DNA of 5,807 bases from Candidatus Thorarchaeota archaeon. GTDB taxonomy: Archaea; Asgardarchaeota; Thorarchaeia; Thorarchaeales; Thorarchaeaceae. The DNA is taken from the NCBI GenBank assembly GCA_013138615.1, contig WTCK01000050.1:1-5807 (forward strand), written 5' to 3'. Below, one piece after another: positions 1-5,775 of this stretch. Below the pieces are notes generated by a model. That model did no database searches and had not been told where the DNA came from. It saw nothing but the letters and a program-made list of their open reading frames with translations. Within the stretch, counting starts at the first letter, position 1. Every line of letters begins with the position of its first letter. The translations under genes and the position numbers were made by a program.

Positions 1-2
1 AG

Positions 3-938
3 TGGGGTGGGCGTCCTCGGGTCAATGTTAGCGGAGAGGAGCTGGCTGGTATGGTGCGAGACGTGGGTGGTCTCATCGGGCCGGCGCACGCGTTCACCCC
101 CTTTAGGTCAATCTTCAGAGAGGGGAAACATGATAGTTTGAAGGACTGCTATGGAGATGAAACCCCGAATATCCATTTCCTGGAGCTCGGACTCTCTGCG
201 GATACAGAGATTGCTGACTGCATTCCTGAGTTGAGGCGACTGACATATATCACATCCAGTGACGCACATTCGCCAACTCCTGACAAGATTGGCAGAGAGT
301 TCGTTCGATTCCTGATGAAAACACCAACCTTTGAAGAACTAAGGCTTGCTATCCTAAGAAAGAATGGTCGCAAACCGACGCTAAATGTCGGCTTCAATCC
401 GCGCCTCGGCAAGTACTACCTGTCATTCTGTTCATCCTGCAGAAGGACCTTGGTTCTTGGGTCTGGCTCCGGGCATCCGGAATTCGATGACATCAATATC
501 TACATCCACTGTACAACGAACGATGAGAAGATGCGGTTGCTCCAGGACATACACAAGAGGAATGTGCGCTGTCCAGCTGATGGCAAACGCTTGAGACTGG
601 GAGTAAGAGACCGCGCACTTATGTTGGGCGACGGTCAAAGTCGTTCGCCGCTCCATCGGCCACCTTACCTTCACATCCCTCCTTTGCTAGAGGTAATCTC
701 TGTTGGACTTGGTGTCCGCTCGACAAAGTCTAAGACGGTCATGAGTGCTTACGAGAGCATGAGAGAGTCTTTCGGTCCTGAAACTGCAATCCTGACTGAA
801 ACTCCTATCGAATCGTTGAGGGCATTTAACTCGCAGATTGCTCGCGTGATAGAATCATATCGTGATGGCTCAGTAGGCTATGTGGCTGGAGGTGGAGGCA
901 GGTACGGTTCGATTATCGCTCCATGGGAAGTGAGTTAG
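3..938 (+). CDS. endQ: Endonuclease Q (EndoQ), PHP-domain DNA repair nuclease, 5'-truncated by the window edge
   Basis: The frame is open from base 3, so the ATG at 51 is internal and the true start lies upstream of the window. The 311 visible residues match the C-terminal two thirds of EndoQ, which cuts 5' to deaminated bases (uracil, hypoxanthine, xanthine) and abasic sites in archaea and some Bacillus relatives. Seen, counting from the first complete codon: the PHP-domain block GPAHAFTP (26-33), ELGLSAD (61-67) and SDAHSP (86-91), with H29, E61, D87 and H89 as probable metal or active-site residues; a zinc-finger region beginning C143-x2-C146; the family block GVRDRA (200-205); HRPPYLHI (218-225); and the C-terminal GGGGRYG (296-302). 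The zinc finger is unusual: about 44 residues separate C146 from C190, and the last knuckle reads CPADG, with Asp where a fourth Cys is expected. It is followed at once by the OB-like gene, probably in one operon. Confidence 0.9.
   Translation, partial: WGGRPRVNVSGEELAGMVRDVGGLIGPAHAFTPFRSIFREGKHDSLKDCYGDETPNIHFLELGLSADTEIADCIPELRRLTYITSSDAHSPTPDKIGREFVRFLMKTPTFEELRLAILRKNGRKPTLNVGFNPRLGKYYLSFCSSCRRTLVLGSGSGHPEFDDINIYIHCTTNDEKMRLLQDIHKRNVRCPADGKRLRLGVRDRALMLGDGQSRSPLHRPPYLHIPPLLEVISVGLGVRSTKSKTVMSAYESMRESFGPETAILTETPIESLRAFNSQIARVIESYRDGSVGYVAGGGGRYGSIIAPWEVS
926..933 (+). promoter_or_regulatory. Shine-Dalgarno site for the small OB-like gene, inside the endQ 3' end
   Basis: GGAAGTGA differs from the archaeal ideal GGAGGTGA at one base and lies 7 bases before the ATG at 941. 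This favours 941 over the in-frame ATG at 923, which would overlap endQ and lies before the site. The site is within endQ codons, which suggests translational coupling. Confidence 0.6.
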
Positions 939-940
939 TC

Positions 941-1249
941 ATGACTGTTGTAAGGGGAATCATACGGGAGATTGGGCGCAGCACTACAATGAGAATCAGT
1001 GCGCAAAGATGGTATGGCTCCACGACAATCGTAGTTCAGGATGAATCTACCACACAGACCTACAGCGTTAAGCTTTCTGCCAAGGTCATGGATCGAAGCC
1101 AGTTCCTGCCTCGCGTTGGCATGAAGGTCATTCTCCATGGTTATGTTGAGGAAGCAGAGTATGGGTTATCAGATTTCGTAGTAACTAGGGTTTCCGACAT
1201 CAAACATGAAGGGGCCGGCATTCAGAAAGTACATCGGTTCGAGGACTGA
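941..1249 (+). CDS. Small OB-fold-like protein, possible nucleic-acid binder
   Basis: Not recognised as a named family. From the chosen ATG at 941 it is 102 residues; a longer form from 923 would add six. The pattern suggests an all-beta barrel: strands at about 3-11, 16-20, 27-33 and 38-47, then VGMKVILHGYVEE (59-71) and DFVVTRVSDI (78-87). The sequence G-M-K-V-x-L-x-G-Y-V resembles the 'strand after a turn' of OB folds such as RPA-like or tRNA-anticodon domains. There are no cysteines, no membrane segments and no signal peptide. It begins two bases after the endQ stop and has a Shine-Dalgarno site within endQ, so the two are very likely co-transcribed. A role as a DNA-binding accessory to EndoQ is inference only. 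Its stop codon directly abuts the stop of the convergent regulator gene. Confidence 0.72.
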   Translation: MTVVRGIIREIGRSTTMRISAQRWYGSTTIVVQDESTTQTYSVKLSAKVMDRSQFLPRVGMKVILHGYVEEAEYGLSDFVVTRVSDIKHEGAGIQKVHRFED

Positions 1250-1549
1250 TTAGCGCTTGGAACGGATGATATAGCCCGGTAGCAATATCCACTGAGAACG
1301 GCACTTGGGGCACTTTGAAGGCCGGCTTGCCACCTTGCGACTTGAGAAGACGTACCCACACTTACCGCAGCTTGCGGGTCGAATCAGTAACTGCTTTCCA
1401 GAGTTTTTGATGGATTTCGCGATATGACCAATGTCTTCGTACACAATCGACCTGCTTTCTATTTCGAGAATGCTACAGATGTCCTGCGCAGTCATTGGAT
1501 GCTCGGATTTCTCCAGCAGTTCAGCAATGGATTTTCTTCGCGTTGTCAT
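1250..1549 (-). CDS. Archaeal transcriptional regulator, winged helix-turn-helix fused to a zinc ribbon (COG3357 type)
   Basis: A 99-residue protein with two parts. Residues 4-58 are a winged helix-turn-helix: TTRRKSIAELLEKSEHPMTA is the first helix and turn, followed by a recognition-like segment ILEIESRSIVYEDIGHIAKS. Residues 59-86 form a zinc ribbon with C61-x2-C64 and C80-x2-C83, preceded by the wing end IRPASCGKCGYVF. This matches a family known in archaea as predicted regulators; its targets are generally unknown. An ATG at 1579 would add ten residues, but that codon lies within a BRE/TATA-like element, so the ATG at 1549 is preferred; it also gives the usual family N-terminus. The gene is divergent from nreA and convergent, with no gap, to the OB-like gene. 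It may regulate nreA or itself (inference). Confidence 0.85.
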   Translation of the reverse strand: MTTRRKSIAELLEKSEHPMTAQDICSILEIESRSIVYEDIGHIAKSIKNSGKQLLIRPASCGKCGYVFSSRKVASRPSKCPKCRSQWILLPGYIIRSKR

Positions 1550-1577
1550 CTCTTTACCTGTAGTAAACGCTTCAGTC

Positions 1578-1588
1578 ATATAGTTTCG
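1578..1588 (-). promoter_or_regulatory. BRE/TATA promoter of the zinc-ribbon regulator
   Basis: On the minus strand the sequence reads CGAAA-CTATAT: a consensus-like TFB recognition element (fwd 1584-1588) directly followed by a TATA-like box (fwd 1578-1583). Its centre is about 31 bases upstream of the ATG at 1549, which predicts a transcript starting only about five bases before that codon. This near-leaderless arrangement is common in archaea and rules against the upstream ATG at 1579, which lies inside the box. Confidence 0.5.
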
Positions 1589-1647
1589 GTGTGCTCTCTG
1601 GGATGTAGAAGTGCAGTAGAACCAACAGAATGCAGCAAGAAGCCACT

Positions 1648-1655
1648 ATTCGAAT
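1648..1655. promoter_or_regulatory. Palindrome ATTCGAAT in the divergent regulator/nreA region, possible operator
   Basis: A perfect 8-base palindrome, with partly matching outer arms ACT and AGT (1645-1647 and 1658-1660), lies 21 bases before the nreA ATG and about 65 bases upstream of the regulator's promoter. The same core recurs in the gene-free stretch at 5767-5774. Its position just before the nreA Shine-Dalgarno site would suit a repressor site. It may equally be chance. Confidence 0.25.
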
Positions 1656-1662
1656 GGAGTTC

Positions 1663-1668
1663 AAGGAG
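1663..1668 (+). promoter_or_regulatory. Shine-Dalgarno site of nreA
   Basis: AAGGAG lies 8 bases before the ATG at 1677 and 5 bases before an in-frame GTG at 1674. The spacing and the stronger codon favour the ATG. A ribosome site here implies a leadered transcript; no clear TATA box for nreA was seen upstream. Confidence 0.6.
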
Positions 1669-1676
1669 TCAGTGTG

Positions 1677-2933
1677 ATGTCCCAGATACCCCTTGTGGGC
1701 AGCAAGAAAAGAGTCGCATCATACGATGAGCGAGTCTGCTCCAGGTGTATGGGTCACCGAGCGCTGTGTGGAGTGAAACCATGTCCGCTGTTAATGAGAG
1801 CAAAAGCATTGGTCCGCATCGATGACGCAGTCACAAATTTGACTCTTACAGGTTCTTCCCCCCCGTCAGTCTTTGTGGGAGAACAAGGCTATCCGAAGGT
1901 TCTGATTGGGCCTTTGATTCCGCCGCTCAAAGGTGAAGAAACCGCTCTGATGGAGCGCCCCGATCTTTGGCTTGACAAGACCATGGACGAGATTATCGGG
2001 ATGCGCTTCAGCTTAGTTCGCACAAAGCAACCTCTGTCAGTGGATTCTGCTGTTGATCCTCCACGGGTTCTTGCTGAAACGCAAACCATGGCATTGTCCG
2101 AGTCTCCAACGGATTACGAAGCGTTGCTCCTGAAGAGACCTAGATTCACCAGCGTGTTCTCTGACACCACACTTCCATATGGACCATCTGCCCCTCTGGA
2201 TACTTTCAAGCTTGATGACAATCCCAAGGTGCCTCGTCCTGTGGATAAGATTACTTCAGATACTGACCTCAAGGCGACTCAGGGCATCTTGGGTCTCTAT
2301 GATGATGGAATCAGACAGCAGCATACGACACGACTCTTCTCTGTCGGTCTTCTCGGTGAGGGGAAGTCAAGAAAGCTAGTTCCAACAAAGTGGAGTATCA
2401 CTGCTGTAGATGACATCATTGGAAAGTCACTTCATAAGCAGGTTCTCAGGTTTCCATGGATTAGTGACTTCATGGTCTACGTAGACAAGGCCCTGGGTAA
2501 CACAGTTATCATCCTGTTTCTCCCAAGTGTTTGGCAGTTTGAAGGGCTTGAGTCATGGCTGAGCGGCCCTAATCCTCCGATTATATCTGACTACGAGTGG
2601 TTTCGCGGTCGGAAGAACTATGCGTCAGTTGTGGTGGGTGCGTACTACGCAACTCGATTGCCTGCACTGGAATTCCTAGTTGACATACGAAGACAGGCTG
2701 GAGTCATCGTCTTTATGCAGACTGACCCGAAAAAGTGGGTTCCTCTTGGGGTCTGGCGATTCAGAGAAATAGCGCGTCGAGCGCTCTCGGGTGCAGGGAG
2801 GTGTTATTCCACTCTTGAGGAGGCTGTGGCTGAAGTGGACTCACATCTAAGCGGTTCCGTCGAGAGATGGCTGAAGTCCAGTCGATTGTATTCCGAGTTC
2901 GGAACGCAGCGAACTCTCGAAGAGTTCTACTAA
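1677..2933 (+). CDS. nreA: DNA repair protein NreA, PCNA-interacting
   Basis: A 418-residue protein of the archaeal Nre family, whose NreA members take part in the response to DNA damage and bind the sliding clamp PCNA. Seen: an N-terminal zinc-type cluster C21-x2-C24-x6-C31-x4-C36 (CSRCMGHRALCGVKPC); the family block VFVGEQGYPKVLIGP (65-79); the C-terminal domain with SGPNPPIISDYEWFRGRK (296-313) and GAYYATRLPALEFL (321-334); and a last-eight-residue PIP box QRTLEEFY (Q411, L414, F417, Y418) that fits Qxx(I/L/M)xx(F/Y)(F/Y) exactly. These regions correspond to the Nre_N and Nre_C domains (formerly DUF650 and DUF651). Length and both ends look complete, with no frameshift. An in-frame GTG one codon upstream is the only close alternative start. 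It is divergent from the zinc-ribbon regulator and is followed by a separate, membrane-related gene. The exact biochemical activity of NreA is not established from sequence. Confidence 0.93.
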   Translation: MSQIPLVGSKKRVASYDERVCSRCMGHRALCGVKPCPLLMRAKALVRIDDAVTNLTLTGSSPPSVFVGEQGYPKVLIGPLIPPLKGEETALMERPDLWLDKTMDEIIGMRFSLVRTKQPLSVDSAVDPPRVLAETQTMALSESPTDYEALLLKRPRFTSVFSDTTLPYGPSAPLDTFKLDDNPKVPRPVDKITSDTDLKATQGILGLYDDGIRQQHTTRLFSVGLLGEGKSRKLVPTKWSITAVDDIIGKSLHKQVLRFPWISDFMVYVDKALGNTVIILFLPSVWQFEGLESWLSGPNPPIISDYEWFRGRKNYASVVVGAYYATRLPALEFLVDIRRQAGVIVFMQTDPKKWVPLGVWRFREIARRALSGAGRCYSTLEEAVAEVDSHLSGSVERWLKSSRLYSEFGTQRTLEEFY

Positions 2934-2984
2934 AATCGCTATGCCCTGAAACAAGCCAGACAATTCGTGCATTCTAACGGGCAA

Positions 2985-2990
2985 TTTAAG
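2985..2990 (+). promoter_or_regulatory. TATA-like box for the platform protein gene
   Basis: TTTAAG within CAATTTAAGAG is the most AT-rich element in the 92-base gap after nreA. Its centre is about 38 bases before the ATG at 3026, predicting a start near 3012 and a short leader that just includes the AGAGGA Shine-Dalgarno site at 3015-3020 (spacer 5 bases). The upstream BRE position is not a clear match, so support is moderate. It suggests that this gene is not simply read through from nreA. Confidence 0.35.
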
Positions 2991-3025
2991 AGAGCCGCTA
3001 GGAACCCAACTATCAGAGGACTTCA

Positions 3026-4555
3026 ATGTCAATCTACTCGAGAGTATGCAATGTAAGCGCAAGGATTCCGCTATTCTCTTACATGGGAACTCGTTCCAAG
3101 AACAGAGATCTTGAGAAAGCGGTGAATTTCCTCGCTCCTCTCATGATGCTAAACGTCCAAGGTGTGATGGCAGCTGCCTACCTCTTGTCTACATCTGTCT
3201 TCGTATTGCTTCTGCTCATCGCGTTCCTTCTTGGGATCAGTCTATTCCTTTCGATTCCTCTAGCTATTATATCTGCGATTCTGATGCACTATGCAATTGG
3301 GACCTACCCCATTTCAAAAATGAATAGTTTTAGACTCAGCCTTTCAGAAGAAGCAGATATCGTTTTTGAGCAATTTGTGCTGGTCTTCCAGAGTGGTGGA
3401 ACAATCTTTAACGCCATCGAGATGGTGGCTCAATCACACCACCCATTCCTCTCAAAGGCATTCAAAGAAATCATTGCTAGAATCGAAACAGGGGTTCCTC
3501 CGGAAACCTGCCTCATGGAGTTCGCCAATGGTCAGCCTTCCGATGATCTCCGGAGATACATCATCGCGATATTATCATCTTTGGAGCGCAGAACTGACCT
3601 GCTTGAGGCTCTGTCAGGTGAATCCTTTGAAGCCGACATGACTCTCAGACAGAGAAATATGGAGTTGGAGAGCCGTCTGCTCATTGTCGCAGCGCTTGTT
3701 ACATACATCCCCATTCTTCTCACATTAGCCATTTCATTAGGCGGAATGGCAACAAATCCTCTCATCATTCTATTCGCGCCTGTATTCATAATGCTCAACA
3801 TGCTGATGAAGTCCCGATTCACCAGCCAGTTTTCAGCATACTTTGACAGACCTCGGGATGGAAGAATCATTGCTCCCTCGCAAAAGGAGATTATCGCGGA
3901 ATACGACGAGTTTCTCAACTTTCTCATGCTTCTGTCGGAACGGCTTAGACTGGGCGACACATTGGAGGTCGCGCTTCCTGCCACAAGGAATGAAGTAGGT
4001 CCCGAAGTTCAAAGGTTGATTGACCCTGCCATCAACTCTGTGTACTGGCAAGGGAATAGCATCAAGGAAGCGATTGCCCTATCGGCCAATGAAGCTCTCG
4101 GTCAGCGAGTTGCTAGCATGTTGGAGATGATTGTACTAATGTGCGAAGCTTCCGCCAAGGATGCTGGGGAGCGACTTGCTCGTATCACTGCCCGTCTGGT
4201 CAAGAGGTCTGCAGTTGCAAAGGAACGCGACTCGATTATAGCGGCACAAAGGCTCAAGATCTACATTCTGAGCCTGACGAGTGCGTTTGTGCTGGGCCTA
4301 CTCGCTTCTCTTTCGCCTTTTCTGTTCATTGGGTCTCTGCTCTCTCAGGATTCACCATGGGCTCCAATGGTTCTGAGTCTCTTTGATATCTTGCCGCTTA
4401 TTCTCACTCTTCTGTTTACTACAATATCAATGGGCTATCAGAATACAGTCATGGTGAGCGGTTCCCGCGGGAAGATGATGGGGGTTATCTGCGGCCTGAT
4501 ATTCTGGATGTCTTTTTCACTATCGGCCTCATTACTGCATTTGCAGCTTGTGTAA
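3026..4555 (+). CDS. Archaeal type IV pilus/secretion platform protein with two GspF/TadC-like domains (ArlJ/TadC family)
   Basis: A 509-residue integral membrane protein. Such proteins form the inner-membrane platform on which an ArlI/TadA-type ATPase works to assemble archaeal pili or archaella. Hydrophobic segments lie at about 48-70, 72-95, 217-239, 244-262, 411-437, 447-470 and 483-503. Two cytoplasmic helical domains of the type II secretion F kind are visible: about 104-215, starting SLSEEADIVFEQF with QSGGTIFNAI, and about 285-410, starting EIIAEYDEFLNFL with RLRLGDTLEVAL. Each is followed by a membrane pair, which shows an internal duplication like that of ArlJ. The ATG at 3026 has AGAGGA five bases upstream; M20 is a weaker alternative. 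No ATPase, pilin or prepilin peptidase gene is adjacent: nreA is upstream and a membrane protein of unknown role downstream. Which filament it serves cannot be told. The specific paralogue (ArlJ, TadC or PilC-like) is also undecided. Confidence 0.83.
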   Translation: MSIYSRVCNVSARIPLFSYMGTRSKNRDLEKAVNFLAPLMMLNVQGVMAAAYLLSTSVFVLLLLIAFLLGISLFLSIPLAIISAILMHYAIGTYPISKMNSFRLSLSEEADIVFEQFVLVFQSGGTIFNAIEMVAQSHHPFLSKAFKEIIARIETGVPPETCLMEFANGQPSDDLRRYIIAILSSLERRTDLLEALSGESFEADMTLRQRNMELESRLLIVAALVTYIPILLTLAISLGGMATNPLIILFAPVFIMLNMLMKSRFTSQFSAYFDRPRDGRIIAPSQKEIIAEYDEFLNFLMLLSERLRLGDTLEVALPATRNEVGPEVQRLIDPAINSVYWQGNSIKEAIALSANEALGQRVASMLEMIVLMCEASAKDAGERLARITARLVKRSAVAKERDSIIAAQRLKIYILSLTSAFVLGLLASLSPFLFIGSLLSQDSPWAPMVLSLFDILPLILTLLFTTISMGYQNTVMVSGSRGKMMGVICGLIFWMSFSLSASLLHLQLV

Positions 4556-4560
4556 CATAG

Positions 4561-4568
4561 CTTTTTTA
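4561..4568 (+). terminator. Short T-tract after the platform gene, possible archaeal terminator
   Basis: Six consecutive T residues (4562-4567) begin seven bases after the stop codon. Archaeal transcription often ends at T-tracts without a hairpin, but this one is short. The same TTTTTTAG could instead act as a TATA-like box for the next gene, whose ATG lies about 48 bases on. Confidence 0.3.
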
Positions 4569-4612
4569 GCATCGTTGCAGACTCCCGAACTAACAACGAC
4601 GTGGTGTGTTTC

Positions 4613-5275
4613 ATGCTTCAATTAGAGTTTCTAGACTATGACCTCGGTCAGATAATGGGCTACTTTGCTAACGAATGGGTCGTTGGCTGGGTACTGATTA
4701 TTACTGGGATTATTGCAGCGGCTTGGCTTTTGGAAACTATCACTGATCCAATTCCAATACTGGGCAGCATATTCGACATAATCAAAGTCTTGGGTACGTA
4801 CCTAGGTTTCTTCGTAGGCGCCTTGGATATACTCGTTGGCTATGTTGTGTGGGTCACTCAACCCAATGCTGTGATTGTCGCAGGAGTACTGATTCTAGCG
4901 GGCTTTTCTTTGACAATGAGAATACTCTCAAAGTTCCCACTTGGATTCGTCTTTGCATTGGCTGCGGCGATATTCGTAACCTTTACGATCTATGGGGTGC
5001 TGGCTCCCTATGTAGCCGACCCATTTGTCGGTGAATACGTTTCTCAGATCATCTCCCTCAAGTGGATGGCTGTGATTGGTGTTGTCGTTTTCGCCATAGC
5101 TTATAGCTTGGGTGGTTTCCTGTTGTCACTGATGAGTCTTCTCGGGAAGATATTTTCAGCGACTCCTATCAGCATCTTGATTGGACTCGCTTGCATTGGT
5201 GTCGGTATCGTTGTCTTGGTCATGCCCGACCTCGTAGGCATCGTTCTACCCTGGATACCTCCAGCGCTACCATAA
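4613..5275 (+). CDS. Polytopic membrane protein of unknown function
   Basis: Not recognised. The 220-residue product is almost wholly hydrophobic, with membrane segments at about 22-40, 57-81, 85-103, 108-130, 150-172 and 184-203, and a final hydrophobic stretch (204-215) ending in PWIPPALP. Few charged residues occur; the short loops contain TDPIP (44-48) and DPFVGEY (136-142). No catalytic motif, signal peptide or cysteine pair is evident; the only cysteine is C194. The ATG at 4613 is chosen because GGTG (4603-4606) lies six bases before it; in-frame GTG codons at 4601 and 4604 are possible starts and would add four or three residues. It follows the platform gene on the same strand after 57 bases, so the two could share a transcript, and a strong terminator-like hairpin follows it. 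A partner role in the pilus or secretion machine is inference from position only. Confidence 0.78.
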   Translation: MLQLEFLDYDLGQIMGYFANEWVVGWVLIITGIIAAAWLLETITDPIPILGSIFDIIKVLGTYLGFFVGALDILVGYVVWVTQPNAVIVAGVLILAGFSLTMRILSKFPLGFVFALAAAIFVTFTIYGVLAPYVADPFVGEYVSQIISLKWMAVIGVVVFAIAYSLGGFLLSLMSLLGKIFSATPISILIGLACIGVGIVVLVMPDLVGIVLPWIPPALP

Positions 5276-5281
5276 TCAGAT

Positions 5282-5314
5282 GAGGGGTACACTACCCCTC
5301 CTTCACCTTTTTTT
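5282..5314 (+). terminator. Hairpin plus T-tract terminator after the membrane protein gene
   Basis: GAGGGGTA (5282-5289) and TACCCCTC (5293-5300) form a perfect 8-base-pair stem with a CAC loop, followed after seven bases by seven T residues (5308-5314). It starts six bases after the stop codon. The T-tract is on the plus strand only, so it serves the leftward neighbour and not the convergent gene at 5351-5629. Confidence 0.65.
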
Positions 5315-5350
5315 CAGTTCTTCCTATGATGCGATTCCATCATCAACATG

Positions 5351-5629
5351 CTAGTCGCCAGATTTCTTTTGCCCAGGGCGTATCTCTCTGAAATACAAGA
5401 AATGAATCGCACGTTCATTGTAGAATCGTGAAGCAGCATCCATTGAATCCTTAGCCTTGGCTATGCTGGGAACCCACTCTGAGTAGTACAGCTTCTTGTC
5501 CGGCAAGAAATTCTGAATATCCCCAAGAGTAAAGCCATCTGGCATCTCAAAATCAACTGGAGTTAGGAGAACCACGCGGAATGAATTGTCGCTACTTCGC
5601 ATCTCCAGCCAGAGTTCAGTGTAAGCCAT
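5351..5629 (-). CDS. Small hypothetical protein
   Basis: Not recognised. The 92-residue product is soluble-looking, has no cysteine, no membrane segment and no signal peptide. It shows an alternating N-terminal half that could form strands (TELWLEMRSSDNSFRVVLLT, 4-23), a middle segment DGFTLGDIQNFLPDKK (31-46), a helix-like region SIAKAKDSMDAASRFYNER (55-73) and a strand-like HFLYFREI (76-83) before a charged tail. The mix suggests a compact alpha/beta fold. The ATG at 5629 has no Shine-Dalgarno site; a TATA-like ATTTAG about 27 bases upstream would make it leaderless. It is convergent with the membrane protein gene, 76 bases separating the stops. No function can be given. It is likely a real gene because the frame fills the region and the opposite strands hold nothing better. 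Confidence 0.6.
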   Translation of the reverse strand: MAYTELWLEMRSSDNSFRVVLLTPVDFEMPDGFTLGDIQNFLPDKKLYYSEWVPSIAKAKDSMDAASRFYNERAIHFLYFREIRPGQKKSGD

Positions 5630-5652
5630 TGCGGTGACCAGATGATGCAGTG

Positions 5653-5658
5653 CTAAAT
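5653..5658 (-). promoter_or_regulatory. TATA-like box of the small hypothetical gene
   Basis: On the minus strand ATTTAG lies about 27 bases before the ATG at 5629, the spacing expected for a leaderless archaeal transcript. A second candidate, GATTTAAC, lies about 13 bases further upstream (fwd 5664-5671) and would give a short leader. No clear BRE accompanies either. Confidence 0.3.
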
Positions 5659-5765
5659 CTGTGGTTAAATCTTATGGCCTTGCACTCACACTTCGGAGTC
5701 GAATCCAATAGGCTATCCCAACAATTCAAATAGTAGCTTCACATGCATAATACTCAGACCCCGTA

Positions 5766-5775
5766 TATTCGAATA
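5766..5775. repeat. Palindrome TATTCGAATA in the terminal gene-free stretch
   Basis: A perfect 10-base palindrome that shares the nine bases TATTCGAAT with 1647-1655 in the regulator/nreA region. The 178 bases from 5630 to the window end hold no convincing gene, so it may lie in a promoter region of a gene beyond the edge. It could be a regulator site or chance. Confidence 0.25.

Noticed and set aside
51..53. ATG as the start of the endonuclease Q gene
   Set aside because: The frame is open to the window edge and the sixteen codons before it (GGRPRVNVSGEELAG) match the family, so the gene starts outside the window.
1424..1729. Plus-strand frame of about 100 codons across the regulator and the nreA start
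   Set aside because: It runs antisense to the zinc-ribbon regulator and out of frame with nreA; the product shows no family features.
3532..3984. Long minus-strand frame of 150 codons opposite the platform gene
   Set aside because: It is the shadow of a recognised membrane protein gene; its translation is serine- and arginine-rich with no domain and has no promoter or ribosome site.
5326..5343. ATGATG/CATCAT hairpin as a terminator for the convergent small gene
   Set aside because: The stem is only six pairs and AT-rich, and no T-tract follows on the minus strand.
5690..5730. GGAGTCGAATCC resembles the T-arm of a tRNA
   Set aside because: No matching acceptor stem, D-arm or anticodon arm could be placed on either strand around it.
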